From Pseudobdellovibrio sp. (GTDB lineage Bacteria > Bdellovibrionota > Bdellovibrionia > Bdellovibrionales > Bdellovibrionaceae): a stretch of 17,828 bases of DNA. The notes below the pieces were generated by a model that was given only the letters and a program-made list of their open reading frames with translations, was not told the origin of the DNA and did not search any database. The position numbers and the translations under genes are program-made. The DNA is taken from assembly GCA_025449725.1 (NCBI GenBank), contig JANWIU010000074.1, positions 1 through 17,828 on the forward strand. The letters run 5' to 3'. This document shows positions 1 to 7,339 of the stretch, piece after piece (positions within the stretch are counted from its first letter, which is position 1; every line of letters begins with the position of its first letter).

Positions 1-336
1 GACATTGAATACGCAATTGGGTATAGTTTTGATTTGCTGTTTTTACGAAACTCACGCATTTCATATTTGTTGGCCGCTAACTACTTAAAAGACTTGCCGG
101 GGTCACAATATGAACATTTGGGCCAAGTGGGGCCAGACTTGTTATTTATTTCAAAAGCTTTTGACCGGCTGGGATTCTCAGCCGAACTTTCCTATCTGGC
201 ACGCGACCGCCAGGAGCCTTACTTAAGATTCAAAGCCAAAGCTAACTACGAGCTTCGGCAAAACCTGGATCTGCAGCTGTCCGGTGACGACAAACGCGAT
301 TACCAAATCAGTATTTTACAAAATTTTATTTTTTAA
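1..336 (+). CDS. C-terminal end of an outer-membrane beta-barrel protein (5' truncated by window)
   Basis: The reading frame is open from base 1 and stops at TAA 334-336, so only the last 111 residues are visible and the start lies outside the window. The sequence shows alternating polar and hydrophobic stretches (for example LRFKAKANYEL and LDLQLSG) and ends in ...QNFIF with a terminal Phe. Both are typical of the last strands of outer-membrane barrels recognised by the BAM machinery. There is no soluble enzyme motif in the visible part. It resembles the barrel-like C-termini of large Bdellovibrio envelope proteins, possibly of the DUF4105/Lnb type, but that assignment is a guess. The next gene starts 52 bases later on the same strand and may be cotranscribed. 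Confidence 0.6.
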   Translation, partial: DIEYAIGYSFDLLFLRNSRISYLLAANYLKDLPGSQYEHLGQVGPDLLFISKAFDRLGFSAELSYLARDRQEPYLRFKAKANYELRQNLDLQLSGDDKRDYQISILQNFIF

Positions 337-388
337 GTATCCGGATTGTTGATCCTACATTACACTAATTTTGCATGAGAGAATTCAG

Positions 389-1558
389 ATGAGACTGTTT
401 GTGATTGCAATTATCATCCTGCTGCTCTCTGACATGAGTTTGCATTTACTGAGTCCCCGATTAATTTATTCTTTAAGGGGCCTCGAAACGCCGGAATCCT
501 GCTCTCAAAAATGTACAGAATATCGCAATTGGTTAACCGGCGTCCCTGCAATTACAAAGCAAATTAAATATTGGCAAAGCCTCAGTGAAGAATTTAAGTA
601 CGATAAACTATTTGATGGATCTTTAATTAGCCCGAGGCTCGTTAATGAGCCTGACACTTTTTTTTATAAACCGGGCGAAGTCAACTTTACCTTGAAGAAT
701 CAAGATGGGGATGCAATTCATTCCGCGAAGTTCCATATCAATAGCGACGGCTGGAGGGCCACTCCTGAACAGCCTCCGCACCCCAAAAGAAGCGTCATAT
801 TTTTTGGTTCTTCACCTCTTTTTGGTTATGGAGTTAATGACAACGAAACACTTCCTGCCTACTTTTCTCAGTTTAATAAAGATACGGAAGCTTTTAATGT
901 TTCTCGCTTAAACGCCGGGCCGAATGATTTTCTTTACTACTTCCGCGACTTAAAATTGCTTTCGCCGCCAAAAGCTCAGTCAAAAGAGATCTCTGTGGTT
1001 TATATTTACAATAAAACTCATCCCGGAAGAGCGTTTCTTTCATCGTCATTCGCTAATATTCCATCGCCAACTGATTCGCTTAATAAACCTTATTACGAGC
1101 TAAAAGATGGTCACATGGTTTTAAAAGATACGTTTTATGACCATTTTGTAAGAAGGTTACTTCTAACCCCCTTCACCTATTTTGCTTACGCGCAAGTTCT
1201 TGATAACGAATGGCCATTGAACATGCGCATTTACGACAAAGAATTTTCGGTATTTTTCAAAGACCTGAAAGAATACTTTGAAGCCTTTTATACCGACGCC
1301 AAAGTAAAATTTTATTTTGTTCCGTATCCGTACCGCACTCATACCCCTTCTTGTGACTTGCTTCAGCTGCTAAATCAGCACGGAGTTGCTACTTTGAATT
1401 TCGGGGACACTCTGCTGGATGATGTATTACCGGATGGAGCCGGGCTGATCCCTGTTGTTGTCCATCCAACCCCGATTGCGAATATGGTAGCCGCTAAAAT
1501 GATTTCAGATTCGATGCAGAAAGAAGTAGAACAACTCAACACAGGCTGTAGACCTTAG
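389..1558 (+). CDS. membrane-anchored SGNH/GDSL-like hydrolase family protein
   Basis: This is a 389-residue protein starting at ATG 389, chosen over the in-frame TTG at 371 because GAGAG at 377-381 sits at ribosome-binding distance. Residues 3-21 are a hydrophobic segment (RLFVIAIIILLL) that would act as a signal anchor and place the rest in the periplasm. FFGSSPLFGYGV (residues 138-149) looks like SGNH block I (usually GDSxxxGxGV), with Ser142 as the expected nucleophile. NAGPND (175-180) resembles the conserved Gly/Asn block. HPTPIAN (359-365) resembles the terminal HPN block with His359. The usual Asp three residues before that His is Val here, and GDS has become GSS, so activity is uncertain. 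Relatives act as esterases or acyltransferases on polysaccharides, but no substrate can be named. The 3' end overlaps the opposing gene by a few bases. Confidence 0.6.
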   Translation: MRLFVIAIIILLLSDMSLHLLSPRLIYSLRGLETPESCSQKCTEYRNWLTGVPAITKQIKYWQSLSEEFKYDKLFDGSLISPRLVNEPDTFFYKPGEVNFTLKNQDGDAIHSAKFHINSDGWRATPEQPPHPKRSVIFFGSSPLFGYGVNDNETLPAYFSQFNKDTEAFNVSRLNAGPNDFLYYFRDLKLLSPPKAQSKEISVVYIYNKTHPGRAFLSSSFANIPSPTDSLNKPYYELKDGHMVLKDTFYDHFVRRLLLTPFTYFAYAQVLDNEWPLNMRIYDKEFSVFFKDLKEYFEAFYTDAKVKFYFVPYPYRTHTPSCDLLQLLNQHGVATLNFGDTLLDDVLPDGAGLIPVVVHPTPIANMVAAKMISDSMQKEVEQLNTGCRP

Positions 1559-2124
1559 TGACAAGCTGATTTTACAAATTTCAAAGTCAGAACAGTTTTT
1601 GGTTCCGGCAACGGTGGTTCAGAACCACAGAGTCTTGTCGGTGGATTGCAATAATCTTTCGGATTTTTAAAAGTCTCGACCGCTTTGTTGACGAAATGGC
1701 TCAAAAAATAATTACCGGCACCGTCGTGATCCAAAAGAATGTCTGTTTCATTTTGAATGTAGCCTAATCGTTTATACATAAAGAACTGCCCCACAGCATG
1801 AAGTGCCGTATCGCTGATGTTGATGTCGGCGTGTTCACCGAAAAAATTTCCGTAGGTGTCCTGAACGACAGTACCTGTTGTTAAATTTTTAAGTTCATAC
1901 TTAAATTCTTTTCGAATTTGCGGCGCTCTTCCGTCAGGTAGGTGCATGTGAAGAACTTCCCATTTCAGATTCAGTTCGAAATCTTCAGTTTCTGTCGATG
2001 CCTGACAAATTAATTCGTGTTGATATTCCTTTTCCACAGCTTCAACCGTGTTATCCACAGCAAAAACGGACTTCGATTGCAAAAGCAAAGTGGCGGCAAT
2101 TGTAAAAATTAATTTCGTTTTCAT
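1555..2124 (-). CDS. secreted protein of unknown function, four cysteines
   Basis: This is a 189-residue protein that I do not recognise. The start is well supported: AAAAGGAG precedes the ATG at ideal spacing. A Sec signal peptide is evident (MKTK, then a hydrophobic LIFTIAATLLL stretch, then VFA before VDN), so the mature protein is probably periplasmic or exported. The mature part has four cysteines (ELICQ, DYCNP, RLCGS, SACH), which could form two disulfides. There are no membrane segments after the signal and no catalytic motif. It is convergent with the SGNH-like gene, and the two stop codons overlap. It is divergent from a LysR regulator across a 119-base gap, so it is a plausible target of that regulator, although this is only inference from position. 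Confidence 0.7.
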   Translation of the reverse strand: MKTKLIFTIAATLLLQSKSVFAVDNTVEAVEKEYQHELICQASTETEDFELNLKWEVLHMHLPDGRAPQIRKEFKYELKNLTTGTVVQDTYGNFFGEHADINISDTALHAVGQFFMYKRLGYIQNETDILLDHDGAGNYFLSHFVNKAVETFKNPKDYCNPPTRLCGSEPPLPEPKTVLTLKFVKSACH

Positions 2125-2208
2125 TTTTTCTCCTTTTAAAAAGTTTTTCCACAGCGACCATGTTGGTAACTCTGATACGGCGCAATCTAGATAAAAAGAA
2201 AGTGTTTG

Positions 2209-2214
2209 TATAAT
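2209..2214 (+). promoter_or_regulatory. candidate -10 box (TATAAT) for the LysR gene
   Basis: A perfect TATAAT lies 29 bases before the LysR start codon, in an AT-rich stretch between the two divergent genes. No convincing -35 hexamer lies 16-18 bases upstream, so this is only a candidate. The LysR ATG lacks an obvious Shine-Dalgarno sequence. The 119-base gap (2125-2243) must hold promoters for both directions and is the expected site of any LysR operator, but I could not single one out. Confidence 0.3.
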
Positions 2215-2243
2215 TCATAATTAACATGTATCTATGATTTTAA

Positions 2244-3107
2244 ATGAGTTTACTCAGCCCCCCCTTAGAAGCATTTTGGGCTGTCGTCCGAAAGGGAACA
2301 GTCCAAGATGCCTCACATCTGCTGGGAATCACCCAAACGGGTGTCACGCAGCGGATCCGGTCTTTAGAAAAGCAGTTGAAGACAACGCTTTTCATAAGAT
2401 CAAGGAAGGGAATGAGGCTCACTACTGAAGGCGAAGCTTTACTTCAGTTTGTAAAAGGTTCTTTAGAAATTGAGGGAATGGCCCTGTCTAAGATTCAAAG
2501 GGCAGCAAAAGATAGCATCACAGAAGTCAGCATCTCGGGACCATCAAGTATTTTGCGATCCAGGGTCATTCCTAATTTGATAAAGCTTAAGAACCAGTTC
2601 CCGCTACTACGTTTTAAATTTGACCTGTCTGACACTGATAGCAACGTTGACAAGCTCAAGACAGGCCAATGCGATTTTGCGCTGCTTGAACATCACCATG
2701 TGACGCGCGAAATGGATTCTAAAATTTTAAAGGCCGAGAGATATTGTCTTTACGGCCCAGCCTCATGGAAGAGGCGCCTACTTCCGGATATCCTTAAAAC
2801 AGAAAACATCATCGACTTCGACCAATCCGACACCATGACTTTTAATTATCTCGATAAGTACCGTTTAAAATCTCAAGCAGGCAAAGAGCGCCATTTTGCA
2901 AACAACACCGATGCGCTGATTTCGATGGTGGCTGCCGGCTTAGGCTTTTCGGTAATCTCTGAAGAATTCGCTCATGACTTTGTAAAAAGCGGAGAAATCA
3001 TAAAACTCGGCGGAGATCAATTTTACGACTATAAAATTGCCTTGGCCTGGTATCCACGCCCTGAAAAGCCAGGTTATTTTGAGGCGATTATCAAGGCGCT
3101 TCATTAA
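2244..3107 (+). CDS. LysR-family transcriptional regulator
   Basis: This is a 287-residue protein of usual LysR length. Residues 5-62 form the winged helix-turn-helix, with the family pattern FWAVVRKGTVQDASHLLGITQTGVTQRIRSLE and then LF.RS..GM.LT.EGEALL. The remainder fits the two-lobed periplasmic-binding-like effector domain. The HTH wording (ITQTGVTQRIRSLEKQL) and the late WYPRPEK segment recall ArgP/IciA-like members, but the similarity is not enough to assign that role. It is transcribed divergently from the secreted protein at 1555-2124, the classical arrangement for a LysR regulator and its target, with autoregulation likely. The effector cannot be predicted. Smaller overlapping frames inside its 5' end look like shadows. 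Confidence 0.9.
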   Translation: MSLLSPPLEAFWAVVRKGTVQDASHLLGITQTGVTQRIRSLEKQLKTTLFIRSRKGMRLTTEGEALLQFVKGSLEIEGMALSKIQRAAKDSITEVSISGPSSILRSRVIPNLIKLKNQFPLLRFKFDLSDTDSNVDKLKTGQCDFALLEHHHVTREMDSKILKAERYCLYGPASWKRRLLPDILKTENIIDFDQSDTMTFNYLDKYRLKSQAGKERHFANNTDALISMVAAGLGFSVISEEFAHDFVKSGEIIKLGGDQFYDYKIALAWYPRPEKPGYFEAIIKALH

Positions 3108-3231
3108 CCGCAGAACTATACCTGACTAACAATTTTCGACAGCTGTTCATTGGGATTTTCTAAAAAAATTTAAGTCGATTATACTCACCGCCAGATTGGC
3201 ATTTATCTCATATTGAGACACTTTCTTTAAG

Positions 3232-3253
3232 AAGCAAGGCCCCATGTTTGCTT
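3232..3253 (+). promoter_or_regulatory. hairpin in front of the first metallopeptidase gene
   Basis: AAGCAA (3232-3237) and TTGCTT (3248-3253) can pair around a 10-base loop, ending 11 bases before the ATG at 3265, where a ribosome-binding site should be. A four-codon frame (ATG at 3244, TAA at 3256-3258) lies inside it. It could weaken translation initiation or be the end of the lysR transcript, but there is no U-tract. The rest of the 157-base gap shows another short dyad (TCTCA-TAT-TGAGA, 3206-3218) and a TATACT at 3180-3185. Confidence 0.25.
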
Positions 3254-3264
3254 TGTAAGTTAGT

Positions 3265-4134
3265 ATGAACAATTATGCTTTGATTTTAATTTTGTTATTA
3301 TCCGGTTCTTTCAGTTTTGCAGCCCCCCAATACCGAAGAGATTGCCTGGCCACTTTCATTCCTGCTGACGGGTTACAAGTAGCATTGGTGCCGGAAGCTT
3401 TACGACTGACAGAGGTAACCGGCTTACGTGTGATGGAACTTAAAACCCGTGTGGTTGTTCCAGGTTTGAATTTTCCGGTGGGACCGTCTTCTGATGAATC
3501 CGCAAAATTTGTAGAAGCAAGCAAACTATCTGCGTTTTTACAAACCTTTCCGTTGCGTTTTTTACAGAGCAACCCGGATCTTTGTTTTGTACTGACTGAC
3601 AGGATGAGCCCTTACGGAGCGATGGCGATCAGCAATGTGATGCTGATTCCTATCGGCGCCAATCTCGACACTATTGCACACGAAATGTCTCATGCGATTG
3701 ATAATTTAAATTTGAACCAGCAGTGGCTAACCGAATGGCTTTCGATTAATACGAACGGTAATTGTAATTACCAAACGATTGAAAGTCCGAGTGTAACAAA
3801 TTTAGCTTTGTCTGATATCAACTCCTGCTTCCCAAGTGAGTATTCTCAAAAAAACCGATCAGAAGACCGCGCAGAAGTATTTGCAGCTATGATTCAGGAT
3901 TATAATAATTTGATTAGAAAAACTCCGCGAAACAGCACGCTTACTGCAAAAATAGCTGCCCTGAGAAACTACTATCGTTCTTTACACCCAGATTTGAATG
4001 ACAGCTTTTGGGTTAATAGACCCAGCTTTGACCACTTAGGCCGCTATAATTCCTGCGGGAATACTCTCGATCAGGACCCGGCCTGCACATATGACCGGTT
4101 AGAACCGCTCAATCGCTGGTGGACCTTGGAATGA
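3265..4134 (+). CDS. secreted zincin-type metallopeptidase (HExxH), first of a tandem pair
   Basis: This is a 289-residue protein with an N-terminal signal peptide (YALILILLLSGSFSFA, cleavage probably near residues 19-20), hence exported. HEMSH at residues 139-143 is a zinc-binding HExxH motif. It is followed 61 residues after its second His by EDRAE (200-204), where Glu is the likely third ligand, the arrangement of gluzincin-like peptidases. Six cysteines follow the signal peptide. Four of them align with the next protein and two lie in an extra C-terminal tail (SCGNTLDQDPAC). No substrate is evident; in a predatory bacterium such an enzyme could act on envelope proteins, but that is speculation. 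The stop overlaps the next start (ATGA). I do not recognise a named peptidase family. Confidence 0.75.
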   Translation: MNNYALILILLLSGSFSFAAPQYRRDCLATFIPADGLQVALVPEALRLTEVTGLRVMELKTRVVVPGLNFPVGPSSDESAKFVEASKLSAFLQTFPLRFLQSNPDLCFVLTDRMSPYGAMAISNVMLIPIGANLDTIAHEMSHAIDNLNLNQQWLTEWLSINTNGNCNYQTIESPSVTNLALSDINSCFPSEYSQKNRSEDRAEVFAAMIQDYNNLIRKTPRNSTLTAKIAALRNYYRSLHPDLNDSFWVNRPSFDHLGRYNSCGNTLDQDPACTYDRLEPLNRWWTLE

Positions 4135-4904
4135 AGTTAAAGAATTCTTTGGTATTCCTATACTGGATTTTATGGTCTGCCATCGCCTTGGCGACGGATA
4201 GCCCGTTCAGCCACTGTCAGTTGAACACACGCGGACTTACGGCAGACAAAATGGAGTTTGTGGATACCCCTGCCAACTTCAGAATCAGCCGCAATACCGG
4301 AATTCAAATTCTGGCTCTTAAAAGTCAGCTTCCTTACGCGACTATGAAATACAACCTTGTATTGGAGCCTGTTAGGCTTCCCGGAGACAAATTAGATTTA
4401 GTGAATGACGTCGCCAGATTCTTAGATGCATTTCCGCAGGATTTTTTAATCAAAAATCAGAACATTTGCTTTATTTTAGTAGAGGACACTCAAAATGCAG
4501 AGGCCATGGCCACTAAAAATATTGTCTTCTTGCCGATTGACGCCAGCTTTGAAGCGATGGCCCATGAATTCATGCACGCTGTGGACGACCAGCATGATCG
4601 TAATTTAAATTATGAAGAGTGGGACACAGCCAGCGGCCAATGCGCTTACAACCGTAACGTAAACATCAATCATTCGTTTCCGGAAGGCTCTGTTGACCGG
4701 CAGTGTTTTATAACTCCTTATGCTAAAACCGATCTTTGGGAAGATCGGGCCGAATTGTTTTCAGCGCTTTATAGAAATCGATTAAATTCGGGATTTCCTG
4801 AACCGATTTTGAATAAGGCCGCGGAGCTAAAAAAGTTTTTACAGGGCATCAGCCCATCAATGAATGAAAACTTTTGGAACAGCCGGCAAGATTTCAGCTG
4901 GTAA
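4131..4904 (+). CDS. secreted zincin-type metallopeptidase (HExxH), second of a tandem pair
   Basis: This is a 257-residue protein. The start is ATG 4131, overlapping the previous TGA as ATGA and preceded by GGTGGA, rather than the in-frame GTG at 4119. A signal peptide is visible (LVFLYWILWSAIALA). HEFMH at residues 145-149 is the zinc motif, and WEDRAELF (203-210) supplies the downstream Glu, 59 residues after the second His. It is clearly paralogous to the preceding gene: both share a FLxxFPxxFLxxNxxxCF block, a xxLPIxAxxxxxAHExxHAxD core, EDRAE, and a final ...NxxFWxxR segment. Four cysteines match. It lacks the extra Cys-containing tail of its neighbour. The coupling suggests a coordinated or roughly equimolar product, possibly acting together. 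Substrate unknown. Confidence 0.75.
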   Translation: MKLKNSLVFLYWILWSAIALATDSPFSHCQLNTRGLTADKMEFVDTPANFRISRNTGIQILALKSQLPYATMKYNLVLEPVRLPGDKLDLVNDVARFLDAFPQDFLIKNQNICFILVEDTQNAEAMATKNIVFLPIDASFEAMAHEFMHAVDDQHDRNLNYEEWDTASGQCAYNRNVNINHSFPEGSVDRQCFITPYAKTDLWEDRAELFSALYRNRLNSGFPEPILNKAAELKKFLQGISPSMNENFWNSRQDFSW

Positions 4905-4907
4905 CAT

Positions 4908-5828
4908 ATGATACAAAACAGATTAGAAAAAAATTACAGAAAATTAAAACAATGGGCAGAAAAAAATAAAATTGAAGCCTATAGGCTTTACGACCGCGAT
5001 ATTCCGGAATTTCCTTTTATTGTGGACCGTTATAAGGATTTTATTGTTATCTATGACAAATCACAAAAAATTGATGAAGAAAAAAATCACCTTCCTGTTT
5101 TGATTGAAGCCGTAAAAACTCTTTTTCAAACAAAAGATGAGCAAATTATTTTAAAGCGCCGGCAGGTAAAAAAAGGCTTAGATCAATACGAAAAATTAGA
5201 TGAAAAAAATCAAAAAGTTGTCGTTCTGGAAAACGGAATAAAGCTTTATGTAAATTTATGGGACTACTTAGACACGGGACTATTTTTGGATCACCGCCCG
5301 ATTCGTTATCAATTTTTGAAAAAAAGTAATAATAAAAACTTTTTAAATCTCTTTTGCTATACCGCCAGTGTTTCTGTCATGGCGGCGGCCGGTGGCGCAA
5401 CGACCTACAGTGTTGACATGTCTAAAACCTATATCGAATGGGCAAAAGAAAATTTTAAGCTTAATGACCTTGATGTCAGTAAGCATATATTCGTCGAAGA
5501 GGATGTTTTACAGTATATCGAGAACCTAAATCGCAATTTAAAGCTGCAAGACCACTTCGATACTATTTTTTTAGATCCACCGACGTTTTCGAATTCTAAA
5601 AGTATGAAAAGTGACTTTGATGTAGAAAGAGACCAGGTTTGGTTGATTGAAAACGTTATAAAACTTCTTAAGCCGGACGGCGTTCTTTACTTTTCTAACA
5701 ATAAGCGGGATTTCAAATTGTCCCCTGAGCTTTCTAGTCGTTTTAAAGTAAAAATAATTACAAAAGACACTATACCGGTCGATTTTCATGACATGAAAAT
5801 ACATCACTGTTTTGAGATTCGAAAATAG
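4908..5828 (+). CDS. rlmK: RlmK-type 23S rRNA (guanine-N7) methyltransferase, stand-alone
   Basis: This 306-residue protein matches the C-terminal half of E. coli RlmKL, which makes m7G2069 in 23S rRNA using S-adenosylmethionine. Recognisable blocks in order are NRLEKNYRKLKQWAE (4-18), AYRLYDRDIPEF (24-35) with VDRY (39-42), VNLWDYLDTGLFLDHR (115-130), NLFCYTASVSV (147-157, SAM-binding), YSVDMSKTYIEWA (167-179), and DPPTFSNSK (223-231, catalytic region). The RlmL half (THUMP plus m2G2445 domain) is absent, and the protein begins at the natural domain boundary, so this looks like a separately encoded enzyme rather than a truncation. The gene is unusually rich in A and Lys codons compared with its neighbours. 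It starts 3 bases after the metallopeptidase stop, so it may be cotranscribed although functionally unrelated. Confidence 0.85.
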   Translation: MIQNRLEKNYRKLKQWAEKNKIEAYRLYDRDIPEFPFIVDRYKDFIVIYDKSQKIDEEKNHLPVLIEAVKTLFQTKDEQIILKRRQVKKGLDQYEKLDEKNQKVVVLENGIKLYVNLWDYLDTGLFLDHRPIRYQFLKKSNNKNFLNLFCYTASVSVMAAAGGATTYSVDMSKTYIEWAKENFKLNDLDVSKHIFVEEDVLQYIENLNRNLKLQDHFDTIFLDPPTFSNSKSMKSDFDVERDQVWLIENVIKLLKPDGVLYFSNNKRDFKLSPELSSRFKVKIITKDTIPVDFHDMKIHHCFEIRK

Positions 5829-5859
5829 TGTTTATTTTTATAGCAATCAACACAGATTT

Positions 5860-5908
5860 CCTCTGAAAACTTAAGCGAAACTTTTATTAAAAACAACTTG
5901 ATCAGAGG
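5860..5908 (+). promoter_or_regulatory. inverted repeat in the speDE leader
   Basis: CCTCTGA (5860-5866) and TCAGAGG (5902-5908) form a perfect 7-bp inverted repeat around a 35-base A-rich loop. A GGCC-CCCCA-GGCC micro-hairpin (5907-5919) follows directly. No U-tract follows, so it is not a standard terminator. It could be a regulatory leader structure for the polyamine gene or chance. The rest of the 131-base gap shows nothing clear apart from the AAGG ribosome-binding site at 5949-5952. Confidence 0.2.
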
Positions 5909-5959
5909 CCCCCCAGGCCCTATTTTGACCCAACAAAATTACAGAAAAAAGGTTATGAG

Positions 5960-7261
5960 ATGAAAGCATTGGGTCGTCATATTTTGGTGGAGTTTCTTAA
6001 CTGTAATGCTGACGTCATGAATGACGTAACAGCGGTTGAAAACGCGATGGTTGAAGCGGCACAGATTGCCGGAGCCACCGTCATCAATTCGACCTTTCAC
6101 CACTTTTCACCGTACGGAGTTTCCGGAGTTGTCGTTATTCAGGAAAGCCACTTGGCCATTCACACTTGGCCCGAGTACCGTTATGCAGCTGTAGATCTTT
6201 TTACCTGCGGTGATTCCGTCGACCCTTGGGTATCTTTTGAATTTTTGAAAAAAGCATTTTCTTCTTCCCGTTATTCAGCACTTGAAATGAATCGTGGATC
6301 TACTCACATTTTGAAAAAAGGCGACGCTGTTCAGGTTAAGCCAAACGATGCTGAAAATTACGACCCTAAAAAAGGTTTCAAAATCAATCGCAACGTTTGG
6401 TTTACCGACAAAGATGAAAACCAGGCGTTATCTTTACGATACACCGGTGAAGTATTATTTGATGAGCGCAATGAGTTTCAGCGCGTAAGAATTTTAGACA
6501 GCATCTCTTACGGAAAAATGTTGACGATCGATGACATGGTGATGTGCACAGAACGAGATGAGTTTCATTATCACGAAATGATCACTCACCCGGCGATGCA
6601 GGCCTTTGAATCTGCTACCGGCAAAACAGCAAAACAAGTTTTGGTTATCGGCGGCGGTGACGGCGGAACCATTCGTGAAGTTTGTAAATATCCAGGGTTA
6701 GAAAAAGTCACGATGGTCGAAATTGATGAAGCGGTTGTTCGCGCATGTAAACTTCACCTTCCGGGCATTGCCCGTGAATTTTCAAACCCAAAAGTAAATC
6801 TTATCATTGGCGATGGAATTAAATTTGTTTCAGAAGCTCCAGCGGATTCTTATGACCTTATCATCGTTGATGGTTCAGATCCGGCAGGGCCTGCGGAAGG
6901 TCTTTTTACCAAAGACTTTTATAGCAACTGCAAAAAAGCTTTAAAAGATAACGGCGTTCTTATTACTCAAGGTGAATCGCCGATGTTCCATTCAGAAACC
7001 TTTGTTGCTCTTAACAAATGTTTAAAACAGGTGTTCTCGACGCAACAGGTACACACGCTACTGTTCCATGCGACGACTTACCCGTCAGGGATGTGGAGCC
7101 TTCAAATGGCAATTAAGGGGCAATACAACCCCGTTACTGACCTGAAGAAGGATAGTGCTGCTAAGTTTTCTAAGTTTCACCAGTTGAAATACTACAATGA
7201 AGATTTGCACTCGGCAGCTTTTGCGCTTCCTACGTTTGTTCAAAAGATGCTGAACGCCTAG
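5960..7261 (+). CDS. speDE: bifunctional S-adenosylmethionine decarboxylase / spermidine synthase fusion
   Basis: This 433-residue protein joins two consecutive steps of spermidine synthesis. Residues 1-about 120 are a prokaryotic AdoMet decarboxylase. QESHLAIHTWPE contains the Glu62-Ser63 self-cleavage site that generates the pyruvoyl cofactor, with catalytic His68 and Cys83 (FTCGD). Residues about 145-433 are an aminopropyltransferase: GGGDGG (231-236) binds decarboxylated SAM, followed by VEIDEAVV, GDG and IVDGSDPAGPAEGLF, with the EFHYHEM signature at 201-207. Self-processing would leave a short beta chain and an alpha chain carrying the synthase, allowing direct handover of decarboxylated SAM. 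Similar fusions are known in several bacterial phyla, and the acceptor need not be putrescine alone. AAGG lies 7 bases before the ATG. The gene symbol is descriptive. Confidence 0.93.
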   Translation: MKALGRHILVEFLNCNADVMNDVTAVENAMVEAAQIAGATVINSTFHHFSPYGVSGVVVIQESHLAIHTWPEYRYAAVDLFTCGDSVDPWVSFEFLKKAFSSSRYSALEMNRGSTHILKKGDAVQVKPNDAENYDPKKGFKINRNVWFTDKDENQALSLRYTGEVLFDERNEFQRVRILDSISYGKMLTIDDMVMCTERDEFHYHEMITHPAMQAFESATGKTAKQVLVIGGGDGGTIREVCKYPGLEKVTMVEIDEAVVRACKLHLPGIAREFSNPKVNLIIGDGIKFVSEAPADSYDLIIVDGSDPAGPAEGLFTKDFYSNCKKALKDNGVLITQGESPMFHSETFVALNKCLKQVFSTQQVHTLLFHATTYPSGMWSLQMAIKGQYNPVTDLKKDSAAKFSKFHQLKYYNEDLHSAAFALPTFVQKMLNA

Positions 7262-7282
7262 ACGTAGCAGTCACGCCAAATA

Positions 7283-7311
7283 TTGACTCTCAGGTGATCT
7301 GACTTAATGAT
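7283..7311 (+). promoter_or_regulatory. candidate promoter for the PuuD-like gene pair
   Basis: TTGACT (7283-7288) and AATGAT (7306-7311) are separated by 17 bases. The -35 is good and the -10 is mediocre. The first arm of the 7307-7339 dyad overlaps the -10, which is how a repressor operator would be placed. Confidence 0.35.
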
Positions 7312-7339
7312 AATGGTGTACGTAAAAAACCATTATCAT
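7307..7339. promoter_or_regulatory. 11-bp dyad (operator or hairpin) before the PuuD-like gene
   Basis: ATGATAATGGT (7307-7317) and ACCATTATCAT (7329-7339) are perfect inverted repeats separated by 11 bases. The second arm ends one base before the AAGGAG ribosome-binding site (7341-7346) of the gene at 7354. The GATAAT...ATTATC half-sites recall Fur-superfamily boxes, but the spacing is longer than a classical Fur box. In RNA it would form a stem next to the ribosome-binding site. No U-tract follows, so it is not a terminator for speDE. Confidence 0.6.

Noticed and set aside
371..388. Upstream TTG start for the SGNH-like gene
   Set aside because: The ATG at 389 has GAGAG at good distance and places the hydrophobic anchor at the N-terminus; the TTG would only add six residues.
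4119..4130. GTG start for the second metallopeptidase
   Set aside because: The ATG at 4131 overlaps the previous stop as ATGA with GGTGGA upstream and gives a cleaner signal peptide.
5829..5959. Rho-independent terminator after rlmK
   Set aside because: The inverted repeats in the gap have no U-tract after them and the stem is short.
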